From: Fidelibacterota bacterium
GTDB lineage: Bacteria > Marinisomatota > Marinisomatia > Marinisomatales > Marinisomataceae
Assembly: GCA_012963075.1 (NCBI GenBank)
Contig: DTWI01000206.1
Location: 1-9,332 of the forward strand
Length of the DNA stretch: 9,332 nucleotides
Reading direction: 5' to 3'
Position numbers and translations under genes: made by a program. The notes under the pieces are model-generated. The model saw only the letters and a program-made list of their open reading frames with translations, searched no databases and had not been told where the DNA came from. Below, in pieces: positions 1 through 6,549 of this stretch; the stretch's first letter is position 1, and each line of letters starts with the position of its first letter.

Positions 1-164
1 TCAATCTTTTTTGAAGAATCGTATGCTTTATGAACTCCTGCATCGATTACTTTCTTAGTAGTGTTCCAAACATCAGGTCCGATACCATCTCCCTCTATAA
101 ATGGAATGATTGGATTATCAGAAACAACTAGCTTTCCATCAGTAAATTTGATTTTTTCAGCCAT
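1..164 (-). CDS. icd: NADP-dependent isocitrate dehydrogenase, N-terminal part (cut by window edge)
   Basis: This is the first 54 codons of a gene that runs out of the window at position 1. The product would oxidatively decarboxylate isocitrate to 2-oxoglutarate in the TCA cycle, in the cytoplasm. The reading frame begins at the ATG at 164-162 and gives [18 protein letters not shown]. It continues with [15 protein letters not shown] at residues 19-33. This matches the start of the E. coli-type homodimeric NADP isocitrate dehydrogenase (NPIIPYIEGDGIG), including the conserved EGDGIGP segment of the isopropylmalate/isocitrate dehydrogenase fold. The ~18-residue lead before NPIIP favours isocitrate dehydrogenase over isopropylmalate or tartrate dehydrogenases, which start almost at the GDGIG motif. 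The start codon overlaps the coaD stop by 1 nt (TAATG), so coupling is likely. Catalytic and NADP-contacting residues lie outside the window, so cofactor preference is inferred from family resemblance. Confidence 0.85.
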   Translation of the reverse strand, partial: MAEKIKFTDGKLVVSDNPIIPFIEGDGIGPDVWNTTKKVIDAGVHKAYDSSKKI

Positions 165-643
165 TATTTTAATTTATCTTTTAGTTTATTTTCAATATTC
201 TTTGGAACAAATTTTTTCAAATCTGCACCATATTTGGCTAGATCTTTGATAATTGTCGAATTTAAATGAAGGAATCTCTCATCAGGTATCATGAGCAACG
301 TAGAAATCGATGGATTGATTCCATAATTCACATTTGCCATTTGAAATTCGAATTCAAAATCACTTACATGTCTAAGCCCTCGAATAATTGCTACCGCACC
401 ACAATCTCTTGCGAAATTCACAACCAAATTTTTTGGATTAGAATGAATATAAAGATTGCTGATATCGCCCAAGCATTCTTCAATCATTGAGACACGTTCA
501 TCATGGCTAAACAATGGATTCTTTTCAAGATTGTCAGATATGCAAATATGTACTTCATCAAATAATTTAGAAGCTCTTTTTGCTATGTCTACATGACCAT
601 AGTGAATCGGATCAAACGTCCCTGGATATATAATTTTTTTCAT
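164..643 (-). CDS. coaD: Phosphopantetheine adenylyltransferase
   Basis: CoaD carries out the penultimate step of coenzyme A synthesis, 4'-phosphopantetheine + ATP to dephospho-CoA + PPi, in the cytoplasm. The 159-residue product has the family's usual length. It opens with [12 protein letters not shown] (residues 6-17), the nucleotidyltransferase T/HxGH signature with Thr9, His14 and His17. It also has KNPLF (41-45), the [14 protein letters not shown] stretch (86-99) carrying Arg88 and Arg91, and an STIIKDLA segment (129-136) equivalent to the E. coli SSLVKEVA phosphate-binding motif. The C-terminal GADLKKFVP matches the usual G-x-(D/V)-x-x-(F/L)-(V/L)-P ending. The ATG overlaps the rsmD stop by 4 nt (ATGA), and rsmD-coaD adjacency is common in bacteria. 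Its own stop overlaps the icd start. All expected motif residues are present and nothing suggests loss of activity. Confidence 0.96.
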   Translation of the reverse strand: MKKIIYPGTFDPIHYGHVDIAKRASKLFDEVHICISDNLEKNPLFSHDERVSMIEECLGDISNLYIHSNPKNLVVNFARDCGAVAIIRGLRHVSDFEFEFQMANVNYGINPSISTLLMIPDERFLHLNSTIIKDLAKYGADLKKFVPKNIENKLKDKLK

Positions 644-1146
644 ACCTGCCAGTAAAGTAAGTTTGTGCCCCCAAATTTACTAATTTTATTATATCCTGCA
701 ATAGATTCCTTCTTACTACATTCCAAGACAAAAACTCCTCCTGGATTTAGCCTATCAAGACATAATTCTATTAGTTTATCAATATTAGAAATGTGATACG
801 GTGGATCTGCAAAAATAATATCATATTGTACAGATTTTTTTAAAAATCTATGGGCATCTCTTACTAAAAAATTAAAGTGGTCATATGGGATTGTTTTTGC
901 ATTAGCAATAATTTGATTCATATGTTTTTTATCTAATTCAACAAATGTTACGAATTCAGCTCCTCTGCTTGAAGCTTCAAATCCGATAATGCCTGATCCT
1001 GAATATAAATCTAAAAAATGTTTACCTTCTAGAGATTTCAGAGTATCAAACATGCTCTTTCTTGCAATAGAGGTTGTTGGACGATATTCAAACTTCTGGC
1101 TTAACTGAATAGCATGGTTCTTAAATTGGCCTGCTAATATTTTCAT
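640..1146 (-). CDS. rsmD: 16S rRNA (guanine-966-N2)-methyltransferase
   Basis: RsmD methylates N2 of G966 in 16S rRNA on the assembling 30S subunit, using S-adenosylmethionine. The protein is 168 residues, slightly short of the usual 180-200. Family landmarks appear in order. MKILAGQFKN (1-10) corresponds to the common 'mRIiaG..kgr' start. RPTTSIARKSMFDTL (22-36) is the conserved RPT...R..lFn.L element. LDLYSGSGIIGFEASSRGA (45-63) is SAM-binding motif I, with Glu70 as the likely ribose-binding acidic residue. ADPPY (113-117) is the catalytic (D/N)PPY motif of amino-group methyltransferases. The ATG at 1146-1144 overlaps the upstream gene's stop by 1 nt, and the stop lies in the ATGA overlap with coaD. 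The missing length is at the C-terminus, after the catalytic core. The assignment is firm, since DPPY plus RPT and the coaD neighbour argue against other Rossmann methyltransferases. Confidence 0.94.
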   Translation of the reverse strand: MKILAGQFKNHAIQLSQKFEYRPTTSIARKSMFDTLKSLEGKHFLDLYSGSGIIGFEASSRGAEFVTFVELDKKHMNQIIANAKTIPYDHFNFLVRDAHRFLKKSVQYDIIFADPPYHISNIDKLIELCLDRLNPGGVFVLECSKKESIAGYNKISKFGGTNLLYWQV

Positions 1147-2630
1147 TAACCTAGAACAGTAATATAAAAATGAATTGAATTATCAGCTTTGATAAATAAA
1201 ATCTTTCTCATAATAAAATTATTATAATTAGTTATCTGATTAATAATTTCATTAGAAAGCTCTAGTCCATCAATCCTTAGAATTACATTGTCTACTTCTC
1301 TGTCTAATAGTACTCCATCGATTATCTTAAATTCTATTTCTTCTATATCAAGAATCCAGTTAAGGAAATTAGAGATTGAAGTAGAATTTTTACTTAAGTC
1401 AGTAGGCAAATAAGAATCAATTTTATATACAACTTTGTTCTTTGACAAATCAATTTGTTTCACTGCGTTCGGGTCAACACCATTTAATAGCGATAAAAGG
1501 CTCTCATCTCCTCCTTCTACAGATACAACCCCATCAACAATGTTCAATATACTAACTGCATCACCATACTCAGTAACAATCAAATCAAATACATTAATCA
1601 TACTATGTGATTTAGCATTATAAAATTCAAAAGGATTTTCTGTAGCTATCGCGTCAGTGATAACAGGCTCTTCAATCATCTCGGAAATAACTTCAGTATT
1701 CAATGATTTCAAATCTATTTTGTTAATAGATTGAAGAACAAACACTAACAAAATTAATGTTAAGAATGCGGCAACTATATTTTTAAAATAATTGAAAAAA
1801 TTGGTTTCTTTCTTTTGTTTGGTAAAAGTTTTTTTTCTCTTATATGTGATATCATCAATAATTTGAATTCCAACTGGGTTGATAAAGTTTAAAGTTGGAA
1901 AAGATGTATCAATTAATTCTGACAGAGTTTTTACAATATCTAAATCAGAAAACAAGAGATACTTTGAGTTAGACTTCTTGAGTGTTCCCTCTGAAATTTT
2001 TTGTAAATCATCTAAACCTATAATCTTATTAAATGTCTTTTTTCTTGCACCATAATTAGCCTTAAAAAAAGAGAAACCTTTTCTTGAATAGTTAAAAATA
2101 AGATAGTTTTTTAAAGATTTAACTACTCCGTATTGAGTGGTTTTTGTATGAGAAAGTATCACGCTTGAAAGAGGAATAAGTCCTTTAATATCGATACCAA
2201 AATTATTGAAATTGAGCTTAATCTTTTCTTTTAGATAATGATTAATCTCAACAACATGAATAAACTTTTTTGATGATTTCCTAGTCTCCGCAATATAAAA
2301 ATAGTTACTAAATAGATCTTTCCACTTAATCTGAAGTTCATTCTTTATCTTTTCAGCTAATTTTATATCATCTTTTGCTGAATTAATAATCAATGAATGA
2401 GATAAAAGTTCATCGTTAATAACAATTGAAGCTTCTTGATTTTCCAATATTATTTTTTCATTTAATTCATCCAATGATTGGGCAATAACATTGCTTAATA
2501 GTTTCGGATCATAAATAGTTGATGATAAGGAATGGTGAAATTTTACTTTTGATTGAAAAATTAGTTTATCTTTTTCAAGATTTCTCTTGAACACGACAAG
2601 AGTATTATTATGTACTATAAAGTATAGCAA
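1146..2630 (-). CDS. Unrecognised bitopic membrane protein with GspL / PilM-PilN-like architecture
   Basis: I do not recognise a named family. The 494-residue product has three parts. Residues 1-260 are a soluble alpha/beta region whose order of strands and helices resembles the PilM/GspL cytoplasmic actin-like domain, for example SIVINDELL at 68-76 and NNFGIDIKGLIPLSSVIL at 142-159. The DxGxxxxK phosphate motif of active PilM is absent, so ATP binding is doubtful. A lysine-rich stretch (264-274) precedes one membrane helix at about 284-302, predicting a cytoplasmic N-terminus. Residues 303-494 would be extracytoplasmic and may hold two small alpha/beta units (about 345-385 and 417-494) recalling PilN/PilO or GspL ferredoxin-like domains. 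The start is TTG at 2630-2628: an in-frame TGA lies directly upstream and no ATG is near. It begins 4 nt after the preceding gene's stop, so the two proteins probably work together. The GspL/PilMN link rests on architecture and pattern, not clear sequence identity. Confidence 0.6.
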   Translation of the reverse strand: MLYFIVHNNTLVVFKRNLEKDKLIFQSKVKFHHSLSSTIYDPKLLSNVIAQSLDELNEKIILENQEASIVINDELLSHSLIINSAKDDIKLAEKIKNELQIKWKDLFSNYFYIAETRKSSKKFIHVVEINHYLKEKIKLNFNNFGIDIKGLIPLSSVILSHTKTTQYGVVKSLKNYLIFNYSRKGFSFFKANYGARKKTFNKIIGLDDLQKISEGTLKKSNSKYLLFSDLDIVKTLSELIDTSFPTLNFINPVGIQIIDDITYKRKKTFTKQKKETNFFNYFKNIVAAFLTLILLVFVLQSINKIDLKSLNTEVISEMIEEPVITDAIATENPFEFYNAKSHSMINVFDLIVTEYGDAVSILNIVDGVVSVEGGDESLLSLLNGVDPNAVKQIDLSKNKVVYKIDSYLPTDLSKNSTSISNFLNWILDIEEIEFKIIDGVLLDREVDNVILRIDGLELSNEIINQITNYNNFIMRKILFIKADNSIHFYITVLG

Positions 2631-2634
2631 TCAA

Positions 2635-3414
2635 CTAGTTATCCCAACTTCTGGTTCCATCAATGATATATCCATGGCTTCTGGTTTTTAAAGAAAAGAA
2701 TCCATATCTATTATCTCTATAAGAACGAATTGGGCTAGAGACTCGTACAGAGTTTGGACTAATCTCAATGATATAAGGCTCATTTGTTAATGGGCAATTG
2801 AATTGAAAAGAATCAGGAAGAGCGACAAAATTATATTCTGGGACTCTTTCTTTTCTAAATCTCTTATTAAAATAAGAAACTGTCTCAACACGTTCAAATG
2901 TGTTTTCATTAACAACTTTCACAAACAATGGATCTGAAAGTGTATTACTCAAATTCTTTTTTTGGACATAAATGGTATCTTCTATACCATCTTCAGTAAG
3001 CATCAATACTGTAATAGTTGTATCTACCACAGTTTCCTTTGCGACTCTTCTAAGTCCAAATGTGGTGTCATATTCAACAGCAAATCCCTTAGGAATATTA
3101 ACTAAAAATTCATCTCCACTCAATTTGATTGATTGCTCACCAAGAAAAAGTGAATCTGCTATTAGAGAATCTCTTACAGCATTAACAAGGCGAAGAGCTT
3201 TTAGTCCATCTTCTTCATACTCACCAACCAAAATATTATAAAAATTTTCGATATTATAAACGCTCTGCATGCGGAATCTACTCTCATTTTTATAAGCATC
3301 TTCTTCTTTCCATATCACACTAGGAACATAAATAACAACCAACATAAGAAGGAAAATAAAAAAAGTAATTATTTCGAGATAATCGTTGAAGAATTTTTGT
3401 TTTGTTTTGTTCAT
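2635..3414 (-). CDS. Unrecognised single-pass membrane-anchored extracytoplasmic protein
   Basis: The 259-residue product matches no family I can name. A short basic N-terminus (MNKTKQK) and one hydrophobic helix at about residues 13-33 suggest a signal anchor with the rest outside the cytoplasm. No signal-peptidase or lipobox motif follows the helix. Residues 35-95 look alpha-helical and rich in charged residues. Residues 100-180 look beta-rich. The C-terminal part has a compact CPLTNEPYIIEI element (207-218) containing the only cysteine, followed by SPNSVRVSSPI, and the protein ends in TRSWDN. The gene follows dnaJ after 45 nt and precedes the GspL/PilM-like gene by 4 nt, so a functional pair is plausible. 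By position and topology it could act like a small bitopic partner such as GspM or PilO, but no sequence evidence supports that. The ATG start places basic residues just before the helix, as expected for a membrane anchor. Confidence 0.6.
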   Translation of the reverse strand: MNKTKQKFFNDYLEIITFFIFLLMLVVIYVPSVIWKEEDAYKNESRFRMQSVYNIENFYNILVGEYEEDGLKALRLVNAVRDSLIADSLFLGEQSIKLSGDEFLVNIPKGFAVEYDTTFGLRRVAKETVVDTTITVLMLTEDGIEDTIYVQKKNLSNTLSDPLFVKVVNENTFERVETVSYFNKRFRKERVPEYNFVALPDSFQFNCPLTNEPYIIEISPNSVRVSSPIRSYRDNRYGFFSLKTRSHGYIIDGTRSWDN

Positions 3415-3459
3415 TTTATGTTATCTAAATTTACAATAAATAAGATTCATAGCAAGGCA
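3415..3459 (-). other. 45-nt intergenic gap downstream of dnaJ
   Basis: This is the longest non-coding stretch in the window. It separates the ftsE-ftsX-grpE-dnaJ block from the two unrecognised membrane-protein genes. It is very AT-rich, has no stem-loop followed by a T run, no CIRCE-like inverted repeat, and no clear Shine-Dalgarno sequence before the ATG at 3414. If a promoter exists inside the run, this is one of the few places with room for part of it. Confidence 0.5.
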
Positions 3460-4542
3460 TTAATCGTCGAACTTTTCGAAATTGATACCCTTGTTTGCAG
3501 TTATATCATGATAATCTTTTATAATCTTTTTTTCATCACTAGATAACTTTTTAGGAATATCAATTTGAATTTTCATAAGCTGATCTCCCCTACCAGATTT
3601 CCTCAATCTTGGAAACCCTTTTCCTCTAATTCTTAAAATCTGCCCCGGTTCAATACCTGCTGGAATTTTAAGGCTTGCTTTTCCGTTGATTGTTGGAACC
3701 TCAATTTTATCTCCAAAAACGGCCTGAGAGAAACCAATTCTTACCTGTAAAAGCAAATCATCCCCATATCTTGAAAAATATTCATGTACTTCTTCTTCAA
3801 AGAAAACATACAAATCTCCAGAAGTCTTATTAATATCTTCATGTCCCTGTGATTCTAGCGTCATATAATTACCATTCTCAACTCCAACTGGAATATTAAT
3901 TTTAATTGTTTCTTCTACCTTTACCATACCATTTTTATCGGAACCAGAAGGTATATGATCAATAACTTTACCATACCCTTTGCACTTAGGACAAATTGAT
4001 GTAGAACGCATTTGACCAAGGAAAGAATTTGTTACTCTTGTTACTTGACCAGATCCTCCACACATTGAACAATTAGTAAATGTAGCACCATTCGCTAATT
4101 TTAATTTTTTTAACTTAATTTTTTTAGAACCACCATTTACAATTTCAGCATATGTAACCTTAATTTTTACTTTAACATCACCACCAGTTCTCGCTCTAGA
4201 AGTAGCTCTACCACCAGAAAAGAAAGATTCAAAAGGATTATTTCCACCAAATATGTCACCGAATTGACTGAAAATATCTTCCATATTCATTGAACTAAAT
4301 CCTGCCTGTCCACCTCCCATACCATTAAAAGCAGAATGACCAAATTGGTCATATTGTTGTCTTTTAGATGAATCACTTAAAACAGAATATGCTTCAGCTG
4401 CTTCTTTAAATTTTTTTTCAGCTTCTTTGTTATCGGGATTACGATCTGGATGATATTTCATAGCAATCTTACGATAGGCACGCTTAATTTCTGTTTCATT
4501 TGAATTTTTTGAAACCCCTAATATATCGTAGTAATCTCTCAT
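3460..4542 (-). CDS. dnaJ: Chaperone DnaJ (Hsp40) with a single zinc centre
   Basis: This is the co-chaperone that delivers unfolded clients to DnaK and stimulates its ATPase. The J domain spans about residues 1-68, with the essential HPD at 31-33 and QYDQFGH at 63-69. A Gly/Phe-rich linker follows (about 72-120), including DIFSQFGDIFGG at 89-100. The zinc region holds only two CxxCxGxG motifs, CSMCGGSG (158-165) and CPKCKGYG (184-191). These four are the only cysteines in the protein, whereas canonical DnaJ has four motifs and two zinc sites. C-terminal beta-sandwich domains follow, with INIPVGVENG (215-224) and LKIPAGIEPGQILRIRGKG (291-309). At 360 residues it is slightly short of the ~375 typical of the family, as expected from the lost motifs. 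The ATG overlaps the grpE stop by 4 nt, confirming the pairing. The J domain followed by a CTD with retained Cys motifs distinguishes it from CbpA-type proteins. Confidence 0.95.
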   Translation of the reverse strand: MRDYYDILGVSKNSNETEIKRAYRKIAMKYHPDRNPDNKEAEKKFKEAAEAYSVLSDSSKRQQYDQFGHSAFNGMGGGQAGFSSMNMEDIFSQFGDIFGGNNPFESFFSGGRATSRARTGGDVKVKIKVTYAEIVNGGSKKIKLKKLKLANGATFTNCSMCGGSGQVTRVTNSFLGQMRSTSICPKCKGYGKVIDHIPSGSDKNGMVKVEETIKINIPVGVENGNYMTLESQGHEDINKTSGDLYVFFEEEVHEYFSRYGDDLLLQVRIGFSQAVFGDKIEVPTINGKASLKIPAGIEPGQILRIRGKGFPRLRKSGRGDQLMKIQIDIPKKLSSDEKKIIKDYHDITANKGINFEKFDD

Positions 4543-5045
4543 TTTTTATTTACCACTACTTTAGCATGTTTAATAATTAAATCTTTATATTTAACCCCGA
4601 CTTCATAGACTTCTACTATTTCATTATCTTTCTTCTTTTTGTTACTTGTAGTTGTTAATGCTTCATGTAAATCAGGATCAAAGATATCACCTTTTTTCCC
4701 AAATTCTGTTATTTGTCTTTCCTCCATTTTCTTTAAGAAATCTTTCCGAATGAGAGAAAGAGCTTTTCTAGTATCCTTATCTTTATATGAATCAATACCA
4801 CGATTAATTGTATCTAGAATAGATAAAAAGTCTAAAACGAAATTCTTACCTTCATACTTTAGAATAGATGAGATTTCTGTTTCTTTTCTCTTTCTAAAAT
4901 TATCGAATTCTGCTCTCAATCTTAATTCTTTATTTTGTAAATCTTGAATAACATTTTCTAAATCTTTTTTAGTTATTCTTTTCTTTTTCAATGGCTTTTT
5001 CTTATCCAAATCACCATTTGATCCATTTTTTATTTTTTTGCTCAT
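4539..5045 (-). CDS. grpE: Nucleotide exchange factor GrpE
   Basis: GrpE releases ADP from DnaK and so resets the DnaK-DnaJ cycle. The 168-residue product has a lysine-rich disordered N-terminus (KKKPLKKKRITKK at 15-27). The long dimerising coiled-coil helix follows from about 28, with the signature LRAEFDNFRKRKETE at 43-57. The conserved GDIFDPDLHEAL element (119-130) marks the start of the compact beta domain. That domain ends IVEVYEVGVKYKDLIIKHAKVVV, which corresponds to the family's 'GY...dRvLRPAkV.V'. The usual arginines of that ending are replaced here by isoleucine and lysine, a mild divergence. The ATG lies in an ATGA overlap with the ftsX stop, and the stop overlaps the dnaJ start in the same way. 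No hrcA or dnaK is present beside it. Confidence 0.95.
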   Translation of the reverse strand: MSKKIKNGSNGDLDKKKPLKKKRITKKDLENVIQDLQNKELRLRAEFDNFRKRKETEISSILKYEGKNFVLDFLSILDTINRGIDSYKDKDTRKALSLIRKDFLKKMEERQITEFGKKGDIFDPDLHEALTTTSNKKKKDNEIVEVYEVGVKYKDLIIKHAKVVVNKK

Positions 5046-5899
5046 ACAAGTATTCTCTTCATTGATTTACTGGATGCATAAGTACTTATAATAAGTGACA
5101 AAGTAATTATCCATGCCCATAAATAATTATCAATTTCTATATTGACACCAAGATAGGAATTTATTACTACAAATCCATATTTCACTAGAAAAAATGCAAG
5201 CAACGAACCTATTAGAGATTGTAAAAAAATTTCAATAAAAAACGGGGTTTTTATGAATAAGTTTGAAGCACCATTATATCGAAGAATTTCAATGAAATCC
5301 CTTCGATTTGATAAAGATAAACCTGTTGTGTTTCCTATAGTCTGGATTGAAATAAATATAACTAGGAGCACTAAGACTAAGAAAATAAAAATAAATAAAT
5401 TGATTCTACTCTCAATATTATCAATATAATTTCCTTGATAACTTATTTCATCAATCAATGAATTTAATTTGTATTCTTCAATTAGTGTATTGACTTGATT
5501 AGAATCAAACCCATTCTCTTCTAAATTAACCTTTAGTGAAGTTGGCAAAGGATTGTATCCTAACACCTCCACAATGTCTTCTCCAAATTCGTCATAAAAT
5601 ATCTTTGCGGATTCCTTTTTACCAATAAAATCAACAGATGTTACCAACGCATTATTTGAAAGTTCATTCTTCAAGGTAACAGCTTGATCTAAACTCGTTT
5701 CCGAATTTAAGAAAATCTCAAAAGTGTATTTAGACCGGAAAAAATTAACAACATTATCTGTATTGTATCCTAATACAAAGAAAGTACCTAGTATTGTAAA
5801 ATTGATAAAAATTGTAACAATACATATAAAATTAGTGAGCTTATTCCTAGTAAAGTTCTTAATTCCTTCAACAAACAAAAATGCTATTTTATCTATCAT
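5042..5899 (-). CDS. ftsX: Cell division ABC transporter permease-like protein FtsX
   Basis: FtsX is the membrane partner of FtsE. The complex uses ATP hydrolysis to regulate peptidoglycan hydrolases or their activators at the division site rather than to transport a solute. The 285-residue protein has the expected topology: cytoplasmic N-terminus, TM1 at about 22-44, an extracytoplasmic domain at about 46-165, then TM2 (166-187), TM3 (about 220-247) and TM4 (about 259-276). The extracytoplasmic domain contains NPLPTSLKV (116-124), the conserved 'NPLP' element of FtsX. The loop before TM3 reads NRRDFIEILRYNGASNLFIK (198-217), matching the FtsX 'R..EI.ImklvGA...fIr' signature that contacts FtsE, with Tyr-Asn where Leu-Val is usual. 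The ATG overlaps the ftsE stop by 4 nt, and a short gene order ftsE-ftsX supports the call. Confidence 0.93.
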   Translation of the reverse strand: MIDKIAFLFVEGIKNFTRNKLTNFICIVTIFINFTILGTFFVLGYNTDNVVNFFRSKYTFEIFLNSETSLDQAVTLKNELSNNALVTSVDFIGKKESAKIFYDEFGEDIVEVLGYNPLPTSLKVNLEENGFDSNQVNTLIEEYKLNSLIDEISYQGNYIDNIESRINLFIFIFLVLVLLVIFISIQTIGNTTGLSLSNRRDFIEILRYNGASNLFIKTPFFIEIFLQSLIGSLLAFFLVKYGFVVINSYLGVNIEIDNYLWAWIITLSLIISTYASSKSMKRILV

Positions 5900-6549
5900 C
5901 CGCTAACTATTCTACCTTCATTTAATTCAATTATTCGATATGCTTTATCAGAAATAAGTTTATAATTGTGGGTTGCCATCACTACACATGTTCCCTCTTT
6001 ATTAATCTGTTCAAATATTTTTAAAATCTTATGCCCTGTGGTAGGATCTAGATTTCCTGTTGGTTCATCAGCCAGTATAATATCAGGATTTTTTACAATT
6101 GCACGAGCGATACATACCCGCTGTTGCTCTCCACCAGACAATTCATCAGGAAATTTCCTGGAATAATGTGATAATTCGGTTAAATCCAATGCCTCTCTGG
6201 CAAGTTGCTTAATTTTCTTCCTACCAACTCCATTAATATGTAAAGGTAAGGCAATATTTTCATATACAGTCCTTTGCTTTAGAAGTTTGTAATCTTGAAA
6301 GACAACTCCAATCTTCTTTCTTATTTTGTGTATAGAAGATTTTTTAATATTTTTTGAAGAATAATTTAAAATATTCACTTTTCCTTTATGAGGAAATAAA
6401 TCAAAATAAAGCAATTTTAATAGTGTAGTCTTCCCAGAACCAGTAGGACCAACAAGAAAACAGAATTCGTTATCTTGGATTTCTAAATTAATATCATAAA
6501 CCCCCGATTGATGAGAATAATTGTAGGTTATATTTTCAAAATCAATCAT
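5896..6549 (-). CDS. ftsE: Cell division ATP-binding protein FtsE
   Basis: FtsE is the cytoplasmic ATPase of the FtsEX division complex. All ABC ATPase motifs are intact in the 217-residue product. Walker A is GPTGSGKTT (34-42), and the Q-loop is VFQDYKLL (83-90) with Gln85. The signature motif is LSGGEQQR (137-144), and Walker B is [12 protein letters not shown] (157-168) with Asp161 and Glu162. The H-loop is MATHNY (191-196) with His194. The FQDYKLL and DEPTGNLDP wording and the ~220-residue length are typical of the FtsE/LolD/MacB branch. The immediately following ftsX, joined by an ATGA overlap, decides for FtsE over LolD. The ATG is likewise inside an ATGA overlap with the antiporter gene, so translation is probably coupled. 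The sequence suggests a fully active ATPase. Confidence 0.95.
   Translation of the reverse strand: MIDFENITYNYSHQSGVYDINLEIQDNEFCFLVGPTGSGKTTLLKLLYFDLFPHKGKVNILNYSSKNIKKSSIHKIRKKIGVVFQDYKLLKQRTVYENIALPLHINGVGRKKIKQLAREALDLTELSHYSRKFPDELSGGEQQRVCIARAIVKNPDIILADEPTGNLDPTTGHKILKIFEQINKEGTCVVMATHNYKLISDKAYRIIELNEGRIVSG

Noticed and set aside
266..490. Plus-strand reading frame of 74 residues opposite coaD
   Set aside because: It is a shadow of coaD, whose catalytic motifs cover the same bases.
2972..3241. Plus-strand serine-rich reading frame of 89 residues
   Set aside because: It is antisense to the 259-residue membrane protein. The Ser/Thr-rich composition is the complement of the minus-strand codons, and no start signal was seen.
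3428..3455. Promoter-like pair TTGCTA - 16 nt - TAAATT on the minus strand in the gap after dnaJ
   Set aside because: Each hexamer matches the sigma-70 consensus at only four of six positions in very AT-rich DNA, and the start would lie only a few bases before the ATG at 3414. This is not better than chance.
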